Below the pieces are notes generated by a model, which was given only the letters and a program-made list of their open reading frames with translations, was not told the origin of the DNA and searched no databases. Shown one piece after another: positions 13,579 to 19,057 of a DNA stretch of 19,057 nucleotides (position 1 is the first letter of the stretch; every line of letters begins with the position of its first letter). Both the position numbers and the translations under genes were made by a program. This DNA is from Candidatus Neomicrothrix sp. UBA7388. Lineage in GTDB: Bacteria; Actinomycetota; Acidimicrobiia; Acidimicrobiales; Poriferisodalaceae. The stretch is taken from contig DKNM01000091.1 in NCBI GenBank assembly GCA_002470695.1, positions 1 through 19,057 on the forward strand, in the 5' to 3' direction.

Positions 13579-15159
13579 ATGACAGCACCTGATTTACAAG
13601 CAGCCGCAGACTCTCTTGCGATCGGTATCTCAATTATTGATCGCGCCACGGCTCACGCAGCGTCCACGCCAGGTATCGATGACCAGCAAACCTTCCTCTA
13701 CGACCTTGCCCACGCCGCATCTGCCATAGAGATCAGTAGATCCCTGCTTGACTACGGCGCCAAGGGAGACGTTGAGGGAAAAATAGCTTGTGCCTTTATT
13801 GCTGACGCGCTGGCAGAGCTGCAAACGAAGCTCTTTGGGCAAGAAGAATCCTGGGGAGTGGAACAAGGCGAGATCGATATGGCTCGCAACTTTATAGCCA
13901 AGTTCAAATCCCCTGATTTTGTCGCCTCTCTTTCCACAGTCAACGCCCCGATGCATCTTGATGAAGATTTCGAAATGGTGGCAGATACGTTCCGCCGATT
14001 TGCTGAAGACAAGATCGCGCCCAAGGCCGAGCATATCCACAGAGAAGACACCGATATCCCCGAAGAAATCATCGATGGCCTAGCTGAGCTTGGCTGTTTC
14101 GGACTGTCGGTGCCCGAAGAGTATGGTGGATTTGCGACCGGCAGCGAGAGCGACTACATGGGCATGGTTATTGCCACGGAAGAGCTCTCCCGAGCTTCTT
14201 TAGGAGCAGGAGGGTCGCTAATTACACGGCCTGAAATCCTGACTCGGGCCTTAGAACGGGGTGGAACTGAAGAACAAAAACGACACTGGTTTCCTAAAAT
14301 CGCTACGGGCGAAACCATGGTCGCAGTGGCTGTAACCGAACCGGACTACGGCTCTGACGTCGCCAACCTAAAAGTCGCGGCGACAAAAGTCGATGATGGG
14401 TGGGCGATAAGCGGAGTGAAGACTTGGTGCACCTTTGCAGGCCGCGCGAACGTTCTCATGCTGCTAGCTCGCACAGATCCAGATAGGACTAAAACTCACC
14501 GAGGGTTGAGTCTTTTCATCGTTCCGAAGCCCCAAGCGGAGGGGCATAGTTTTGAATTTTCGCAAGATAATGGCGGAAAAATGGAGGGTAGAGCAATCCC
14601 GACCCTTGGGTACCGGGGTATGCATAGTTTCGAAATCGCCTTTGACAACTGGTTTGTGCCTGAAGAGAACTTGATCGGTGGAGAAGAGGGCTTAGGCAGC
14701 GGCTTTTACATGCAAATGGCCGGTTTCGAAAATGGCCGCCTCCAAACAGCCGCTAGAGCTGTAGGTGTAATGCAAGCCGCCTACGATGAGGCACTCGCAT
14801 ACGCACAAGATCGAGTTGTGTTTGGGCAACCTGTGGCCGAGTACCAATTAACTCAAACCAAGCTGGGGCGGATGGCAGCCATAATTCAGGGTTCCCGCCA
14901 ATACAGCTACACGGTCGCACAGATGATGGCGAAAGGCGAGGGCACCCTAGAGGCCTCAATGGTAAAGGCCTACGTCTGCAAGGCCGCAGAATGGGTCACT
15001 CGTGAAGCGTTGCAAATTCACGGGGGATTCGGCTTCGCTGAGGAATACACCGTAAGTCGACTATTCGTCGACGCTCGAGTGCTGTCGATTTTCGAAGGCG
15101 CTGATGAAACCCTGTGCCTGAAACTGATTGCAAAGCGGCTTCTCGCCGAAGCAAATTAG
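13579..15159 (+). CDS. mcd: Acyl-CoA dehydrogenase, methylsuccinyl-CoA dehydrogenase type
   Basis: A 526-residue flavoprotein, clearly longer than the usual 380-400 residues of acyl-CoA dehydrogenases. The first ~120 residues form an extra helical domain (AIEISRSLLDYGAKGDVEGK at 49-68, then FIADALAELQTKLFG), which is the mark of (2S)-methylsuccinyl-CoA dehydrogenase. The rest is a standard ACAD fold: FRRFAEDKIAP (138-148), VTEPDYGSD (252-260), GVKTWCTFAGRANV, GYRGMHSFEIAFDNWFVP, RVVFGQPVAEYQLTQ, QIHGGFGF (479-486), and the catalytic base E506 in IFEGADE. It would convert methylsuccinyl-CoA to mesaconyl-CoA, passing electrons to ETF. The start is ATG 13579, with GGTG seven bases upstream. It faces a convergent gene 26 bases after its stop, with no terminator hairpin visible. 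Another branched-chain acyl-CoA substrate is the main alternative. Confidence 0.85.
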   Translation: MTAPDLQAAADSLAIGISIIDRATAHAASTPGIDDQQTFLYDLAHAASAIEISRSLLDYGAKGDVEGKIACAFIADALAELQTKLFGQEESWGVEQGEIDMARNFIAKFKSPDFVASLSTVNAPMHLDEDFEMVADTFRRFAEDKIAPKAEHIHREDTDIPEEIIDGLAELGCFGLSVPEEYGGFATGSESDYMGMVIATEELSRASLGAGGSLITRPEILTRALERGGTEEQKRHWFPKIATGETMVAVAVTEPDYGSDVANLKVAATKVDDGWAISGVKTWCTFAGRANVLMLLARTDPDRTKTHRGLSLFIVPKPQAEGHSFEFSQDNGGKMEGRAIPTLGYRGMHSFEIAFDNWFVPEENLIGGEEGLGSGFYMQMAGFENGRLQTAARAVGVMQAAYDEALAYAQDRVVFGQPVAEYQLTQTKLGRMAAIIQGSRQYSYTVAQMMAKGEGTLEASMVKAYVCKAAEWVTREALQIHGGFGFAEEYTVSRLFVDARVLSIFEGADETLCLKLIAKRLLAEAN

Positions 15160-15185
15160 CGTCGGGATCTCATTCTCGATACCAC

Positions 15186-16007
15186 TTAAATTCCGAATCT
15201 CATCAGTTCGGCCATCTCCGCACAATCTTCTCGCAGAGGTATTTCACTTTCGCGCAAGTCCTTCGGCCCTACGGTGTGGCTTACATCTACTAGCGCAACT
15301 AATTCGTCATCGGCTTCAAGCGAATTCTCCTGATTCAGGGCGTGCTCTACTACCGAAAAGAGCTTCTTCGGAAGCGAACGGCCGTGCCCAACTGCGACCC
15401 AAACTTCTTTTTCCGAGTGCATGCCGCATACCGCTGCCGCATGAGATCCAGACGGCGCTACAAATGACGTAGGCCCGGCAACAGACGCTTCAAGAATCAC
15501 AACATCTGAGGTCGCACAAGCCTGACCTAAGCCGGTCAAAGGGACCTCTTCAACTCTCACACCTCTTTGCATAAGAGCTCTGGCTAGCCCGGCCCCCTCA
15601 CCATAAGCGTCAATGACACGGACACAAATATCTTGACGTTTATGAATCTCCGCTAAGGCCAAATCGGGCCACCCAACTACAGCGATGGTCGCTTGTTCAG
15701 GCAGAGATGAAACAATATTTTGCGAGGTTCGGTCCGTTTCCAGTTCCTTAATAAAATCAAAGGCGGCTGTGCGCGCATCCATCGAGATCAAAACTTTGGC
15801 CGCCATCACCCATAAAGTTCCAGCTAATGGATGGTGGCTCAACATCCGTCGACACGCATTTACCAGGTCAGCAGGTTCACCCCAAAGCGAAGCTAACGCA
15901 TCGGCCGCTTCACGAGTTAGGTCAGTTTGGTTGAAACCCCCGGCGCGCGCCACGTATCTAAGTCGTTCTATCGGATGCACTAGAGCAGATTGCCACAAGT
16001 CGCCCAA
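15186..16007 (-). CDS. Conserved actinobacterial-type protein resembling the eIF2B/ISOCOT fold
   Basis: A 273-residue soluble protein. Residues 1-95 are mostly helical (VHPIERLRYVARAGG near the start). Residues 105-245 alternate strands and helices. SDVVILEASVAGPTSFVAPSGSH (167-189) followed by VWVAVGHGRSLP (202-213) resembles the catalytic/ligand strip of eIF2B-alpha and methylthioribose-1-phosphate isomerase-like proteins, where an acidic residue sits in 'D-x-V-x-x-G-A-D-A'. Here the first Asp (D168) is kept but the second is changed (E-A-S). So it may bind a sugar phosphate or nucleotide, but I would not assign a reaction. The start TTG at 16007-16005 is uncertain and GTG at codon 10 is an alternative. 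It is divergent from the thioredoxin-fold gene at 16068 with 60 bases between them. Confidence 0.65.
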   Translation of the reverse strand: MGDLWQSALVHPIERLRYVARAGGFNQTDLTREAADALASLWGEPADLVNACRRMLSHHPLAGTLWVMAAKVLISMDARTAAFDFIKELETDRTSQNIVSSLPEQATIAVVGWPDLALAEIHKRQDICVRVIDAYGEGAGLARALMQRGVRVEEVPLTGLGQACATSDVVILEASVAGPTSFVAPSGSHAAAVCGMHSEKEVWVAVGHGRSLPKKLFSVVEHALNQENSLEADDELVALVDVSHTVGPKDLRESEIPLREDCAEMAELMRFGI

Positions 16008-16067
16008 GAAAATAAATCCGAATTCTAGATTAGCTCCACGTAGGTCCCGCCAAAATAGCGCGCTAAC

Positions 16068-16568
16068 TTGGCTTCCGTGGCTACTAATCCTTCTACACAG
16101 CTAACGGTTGCGACCATGGATGGCGCTGAACAGACGCTCGCTCAGTGGTTGACCTATTTCAATCTCCTGACGGTGATAATCGATCCCTACACGCACGAGA
16201 GCGGCTGGATCATTCCGACAGCAGACCGGATTTTCGCCCATTACGAGGAAGCCGACATAAGGTGTGCCTTTGTGGTGACCGGAGACGGTGACGGCGCTCG
16301 ACAATATCTAGGCAAGTACGCCGAGAAGTGGCTCGTTCTCACCGATCAAGACCGAAAGCTAGTCACTTCTTTGGAACTTGAGCGACTTCCTGCGCTAACT
16401 CACATCGACCAAAATGGGTCGCTGGCAGGTTACGCGGAAGGTTGGAACCCAGCGCGCTGGCGAGAGGTCCTGGAAGGGGTCGAGGATGCGATGGCTTGGC
16501 GATCAAAGCCAATTCTGCCCGCCCCACAAGATCCAGGTGCCTTTGAGGGAACTCCCGCTCTGGTTTAA
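16068..16568 (+). CDS. Thioredoxin-fold protein lacking active-site cysteines
   Basis: A 166-residue protein. The strand LTVIIDP (34-40) is followed by YTHESGW where thioredoxins have W-C-x-x-C. Then come CAFVVTGDGDGARQYLGKYAEKWLVLTDQD (66-95), the cis-proline site ERLPALTHI (P108) and YAEGWNPARWREVL (122-135). The order of elements is that of AhpC/TlpA-type thioredoxin folds, but the only cysteine is C66, outside the active site. It therefore cannot be a classical disulfide reductase and may be a scaffold or binding protein. I recall similar cysteine-less actinobacterial proteins but no function. The start is TTG 16068 or GTG 16077. Neither has a ribosome binding site, and ATG 16116 is also possible. 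The 3' end overlaps the diguanylate cyclase gene by four bases. Confidence 0.65.
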   Translation: MASVATNPSTQLTVATMDGAEQTLAQWLTYFNLLTVIIDPYTHESGWIIPTADRIFAHYEEADIRCAFVVTGDGDGARQYLGKYAEKWLVLTDQDRKLVTSLELERLPALTHIDQNGSLAGYAEGWNPARWREVLEGVEDAMAWRSKPILPAPQDPGAFEGTPALV

Positions 16569-17248
16569 AGCTGCAATTTATTGCGGTACATTTCCGCATC
16601 AGCGCGCGATAAAAGCTCTTCGGCCGAGTTCCGGGTTCCGTAACCGACCGTAATTCCAATACTGGTCTTAGCGATTATCGAATGGCTGCCTATCACGAAC
16701 GGGCGGTCCATAGTCATTTTGAGCCGCTCGGCTACTAACCCGACATCATTGGCATTTCTGAGGTCTGGACACACGACGACAAATTCGTCACCTCCGTAAC
16801 GAGCAACCGTGTCGGAGGGCCGCACCGAGTCCGCAAATCTCGCCCCAATCGCCGCCAACAGGCGGTCACCGACGGTATGTCCATAGACGTCATTTACGAC
16901 CTTAAAATCGTTCACATCACAAAATACGACCCCTACAGCGCGACCGTTGATACGCGACTGCTCTAAAGCCAGATTCAGGCGAGACTCTGCTTGGAAGCGG
17001 TTACCCAAGCCAGTTAGAGGGTCTTTCCGAACTGCTTGTGCAAGTTCGGCTTCCTGACGCCCACCATCCCATAAAGCGGCTATCGAGCTCAGGAACAGCA
17101 AAGCAACTGCGCCCACAGTCACCGATATTGCGCCCGTGCGGCCTATCCCTGATAACGCTACGCCGGTTGAGAGCGTCCAGATATAGAAACAAAGCAGCAT
17201 TAGAGACAATGGAATAGCCAAGAAGAAGAGAGTTCGACGAGCAGTCAT
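16565..17248 (-). CDS. Membrane-anchored diguanylate cyclase (GGDEF)
   Basis: A 227-residue protein with two N-terminal membrane helices (about 6-28 and 40-60) and one GGDEF domain (about 70-227). It would make cyclic di-GMP at the inner face of the membrane. The domain has DPLTGLGNR (76-84), the metal-binding D111 in FCDVNDFK, NDVYGHTVGD (119-128) and an intact G152-G-D-E-F156. The product-inhibition I-site R143-x-x-D146 lies exactly five residues upstream, so the enzyme is probably active and feedback-controlled. No PAS, GAF or other sensor domain is present. Input, if any, comes through the short membrane part. The start is ATG 17248-17246. It follows the short-chain dehydrogenase gene by 46 bases on the same strand. 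Confidence 0.95.
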   Translation of the reverse strand: MTARRTLFFLAIPLSLMLLCFYIWTLSTGVALSGIGRTGAISVTVGAVALLFLSSIAALWDGGRQEAELAQAVRKDPLTGLGNRFQAESRLNLALEQSRINGRAVGVVFCDVNDFKVVNDVYGHTVGDRLLAAIGARFADSVRPSDTVARYGGDEFVVVCPDLRNANDVGLVAERLKMTMDRPFVIGSHSIIAKTSIGITVGYGTRNSAEELLSRADAEMYRNKLQL

Positions 17249-17294
17249 ACTTCAACTCGAGAGTACGTCCATAATGCAGTTCGATCTATGACCT

Positions 17295-18071
17295 TTAGCG
17301 CGCTACCCATCCCCCATCAACCGGCAACGGTATACCTGTAACGTAAGAACTAGCGCTACTCGCCAAGAACAAAAGTGCGCCATCTAGTTCATCAACAGCT
17401 CCACCTCGACCCATTGCAGCGTTCCGAGCAATCCAACGACTTGAGCGATCATCATCGAACATCACTTGAGTAAGTTCAGTTTCAAAATAACCGGGGCAGA
17501 TTGCGTTAACTCTGACTCCGCTCTTCGCCCACTGGACCGCTAAGTCACGAGTCAAATTAACGAGGCCTGCTTTGCTAGCGACATACGCTGGTTGCAGGTT
17601 GGGAGCAGATGCCACAAGGCCGTGAACTGAGGCAATATTAATGATGCTGCCCTCCTTGCGACTCAACATATCCCTTGCTGCTAGTCCTGAAAGCAGAAAA
17701 CACGAATTAAGGTTGACGTCAACAACCCGACGGAAAGTCTCGATGTCGGCTTCCTCAGCCGGATTTATCGCATCCGAAATTCCTGCGTTATTAACAAGGA
17801 CATCGACTCTGCCGCAATTCTCAATAGTTTGAGCAATGAGATTTCGACACTGATCGTCATCGCTCACATCGCATTGAATTGCTAACGCGCCCGGAAGCTC
17901 CGCAGCTAACTGCTCAAGCCGTTCCTTACGGCGGGCCGCTAGCACTACTTTCGCGCCTGCTGCCGCGAGCACTTTGGCAAATCGATCGCCGATACCGCTT
18001 GATGCACCAGTGACGATGCATACTTTGCCGTCAAGTCGGTACATGTTTTCAATGTCGGGGAGTTCGCTCAT
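17295..18071 (-). CDS. Short-chain dehydrogenase/reductase (classical SDR)
   Basis: A 258-residue NAD(P)H-dependent oxidoreductase of the classical SDR family. It has the cofactor-binding TGASSGIG (21-28), CDVSD (67-71), NNAG (94-97), and the catalytic triad S148, Y163 and K167 (YVASK). VRVNAICPGYFETELT (187-201) and the C-terminal GIPLPVDGGW (246-255) are standard. VLAARRK after the second strand carries Arg residues where NADP-preferring enzymes have them, so NADPH is more likely. The substrate cannot be told. I start at ATG 18071-18069, which places TGASSGIG at the usual distance. The longer GTG start at 18104 adds a hydrophobic stretch without homologue-like features and has no ribosome binding site. 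It is divergent from the LLM gene by 71 bases. Confidence 0.92.
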   Translation of the reverse strand: MSELPDIENMYRLDGKVCIVTGASSGIGDRFAKVLAAAGAKVVLAARRKERLEQLAAELPGALAIQCDVSDDDQCRNLIAQTIENCGRVDVLVNNAGISDAINPAEEADIETFRRVVDVNLNSCFLLSGLAARDMLSRKEGSIINIASVHGLVASAPNLQPAYVASKAGLVNLTRDLAVQWAKSGVRVNAICPGYFETELTQVMFDDDRSSRWIARNAAMGRGGAVDELDGALLFLASSASSYVTGIPLPVDGGWVAR

Positions 18072-18142
18072 ACCCAAAGACAATAGGCAAACAATGGCCT
18101 TCACACACGGCGTAGCGTCCCTGACTGCCCTAGGGTCTAGGT

Positions 18143-19039
18143 ATGAAGATACGCGTCGGCTTTGGCCTCGGAACTCGCAGTTTCACAAATGATCACTCGA
18201 CCTTTGACCCTTTCGTTGATGCTCTTGAAGAACTCGAATTCGATTCGCTATGGCTCAGCGAGAGGCTTGGCGGCGAATGCCCTGACCCCTTGGTTGGGTT
18301 GGCCTACGCCGCTGGCAGAACCAAGCGAATGAAATTCGGTTTTTCGGTCATGGTGCTTCCCGGCAGAAATTTGGCAGTTTTAGCTAAGGAACTTGCCAGT
18401 CTCGACCGACTTTCCAATGGTCGGCTATTACCTGCATTTGGTCTAGGCGTCGCAGACGTTCACGAGCAGGCAGCCTTTGGAGTCGATCGGAAACAACGTG
18501 CAAAGATGTTTAATGAAGCACTTCCGCTGCTGAAGCGCATGTGGGAGGACGAACCCGTCAACCATCAAGGAGATTTCTACAACTATGAGGGCGTAGATTT
18601 GCTGCCAAAACCAACTCAGCAACCTATGGATATCTGGCTAGGCGGTGCGGCGGACGTTGAGTTGCGAAGGTGTGGCAGATTCGGTGACGGTTGGTTACCG
18701 TCTTTTTGTACCCCTGAGATGGCGTCTGACGGTTGGCGTCTTGTAAATGAGGCGGCGGAAGAAAATGGCCGGTTCATGGATCCAGAGCACTTCGGCGTCC
18801 TCGTTCCGTATAGCCACGGCGAACTGCCGTCTAGTTATAAAGCAATCCTCGATCGCCGAGCTCCTGGGATAGACCCTCAAGAGATAATCCCCGTTGGCCA
18901 TCAGGGATTGCGGGCGCAACTGGAACGCTTCGTTGAAGTCGGGGCTTCAAAGTTTGTACCAATTTTGGTAGGAGAGCCCGATGACTGGTTCGCCGAATTA
19001 GAGGGCGTTGCAGAAATAGTTCTACCCATTCAAAACTGA
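18143..19039 (+). CDS. LLM-class F420-dependent oxidoreductase (MSMEG_3544-like family, TIGR03854)
   Basis: A 298-residue luciferase-like TIM-barrel enzyme expected to use coenzyme F420. Blocks: IRVGFGLGTR (3-12), LEFDSLWLSERLGGECPDPL, AYAAGRTKRMKFG, VMVLPGRNLAVLAKELASLD, LSNGRLLPAFGLGV, AAFGVDRKQRAKMFNEALPL, DIWLGGAA and RRCGRFGDGWLPSF. These closely match the TIGR03854 group as I remember it. The two LLM enzymes in this window are of different subfamilies, so they are not a recent duplication. The start is ATG 18143 with AGG-containing sequence just upstream. The substrate is unknown. Confidence 0.9.
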   Translation: MKIRVGFGLGTRSFTNDHSTFDPFVDALEELEFDSLWLSERLGGECPDPLVGLAYAAGRTKRMKFGFSVMVLPGRNLAVLAKELASLDRLSNGRLLPAFGLGVADVHEQAAFGVDRKQRAKMFNEALPLLKRMWEDEPVNHQGDFYNYEGVDLLPKPTQQPMDIWLGGAADVELRRCGRFGDGWLPSFCTPEMASDGWRLVNEAAEENGRFMDPEHFGVLVPYSHGELPSSYKAILDRRAPGIDPQEIIPVGHQGLRAQLERFVEVGASKFVPILVGEPDDWFAELEGVAEIVLPIQN

Positions 19040-19048
19040 ACTCTTACT

Positions 19049-19053
19049 GGAGG
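19049..19053 (+). promoter_or_regulatory. Possible ribosome binding site of a gene beginning just beyond the window
   Basis: GGAGG, ten bases after the LLM stop codon and four bases before the window ends. It suggests that another plus-strand gene follows immediately. Confidence 0.4.
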
Positions 19054-19057
19054 CTTT

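Noticed and set aside
16056..16065. Palindrome TAGCGCGCTA before the gene at 16068 as an operator
   Set aside because: A 10-bp palindrome is expected many times by chance in this length, and nothing else supports it.
18072..18104. Longer SDR from GTG 18104 with a hydrophobic N-terminus (signal peptide)
   Set aside because: The short hydrophobic stretch is not a proper signal peptide, SDRs are cytosolic, and there is no ribosome binding site.
1..19057. tRNA or rRNA genes, tRNA-Sec, CRISPR arrays, insertion sequences, attachment sites
   Set aside because: No cloverleaf-like segment, regular repeat array, transposase, integrase or flanking repeat was seen. Almost all of the sequence is taken by protein genes.

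Overview
The window looks like chromosome from a marine-type actinobacterium, most likely of the class Acidimicrobiia. This rests on gene content, not on any marker gene. Two luciferase-like F420-dependent oxidoreductases of families typical of F420-producing Actinobacteria are present. So are a short MutY without the C-terminal NUDIX-like domain, SUF-type iron-sulfur genes, enzymes of the ethylmalonyl-CoA pathway, and several conserved actinobacterial genes of unknown function. Base composition is near balanced by eye. Coding density is very high: no stretch above 180 bases lacks a gene, three convergent gene pairs overlap at their ends, and GTG or TTG starts are frequent. I saw no tRNA, rRNA, CRISPR array, insertion sequence, phage gene or integrase.

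Left part (1-6945, all minus strand). A long run of nine same-strand genes reads right to left: a gamma-carbonic-anhydrase-like protein, an F420 LLM enzyme, an unrecognised protein with an E-x-K motif, sufB, two HpcH/CitE-type lyases (Mcl1-like and Mcl2-like), a small four-cysteine protein with a Lys/Arg tail, and the N-terminal part of sufD running off the left edge. sufB and sufD are thus separated by three genes. A 10-bp inverted repeat lies just upstream of sufB.

Middle part (7047-12878). Oligopeptidase B (plus) faces a MauE-like membrane protein and a flavin reductase (minus). Divergent from the flavin reductase is a two-gene plus-strand unit. Its first gene is a thioredoxin-like domain (C-P-T-C) fused to a large conserved domain of unknown function. 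Its second gene is a UGSC-family selenoprotein in which TGA at 11787-11789 is read as selenocysteine. Immediately after that TGA is a perfect 8-bp hairpin with a GTG loop, in the place expected for a bacterial SECIS element. Simple ORF calling splits this gene in two. It is the most interesting item in the window and probably acts with the thioredoxin-like partner in a redox reaction of unknown substrate. MutY lies convergent to it.

Right part (12883-19039). A MaoC-type hydratase (minus) is divergent from a long acyl-CoA dehydrogenase (plus) with the N-terminal extension of methylsuccinyl-CoA dehydrogenase. Together with the two lyases at the left these make four consecutive-step candidates of the ethylmalonyl-CoA pathway: methylsuccinyl-CoA to mesaconyl-CoA to beta-methylmalyl-CoA to glyoxylate plus propionyl-CoA, with malyl-CoA hydrolysis. 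They are split over two loci. Then come a divergent pair of poorly characterised proteins (one resembling eIF2B-type ISOCOT folds, one a thioredoxin-fold protein without active-site cysteines), a membrane-bound diguanylate cyclase, a short-chain dehydrogenase and a second F420 LLM enzyme.
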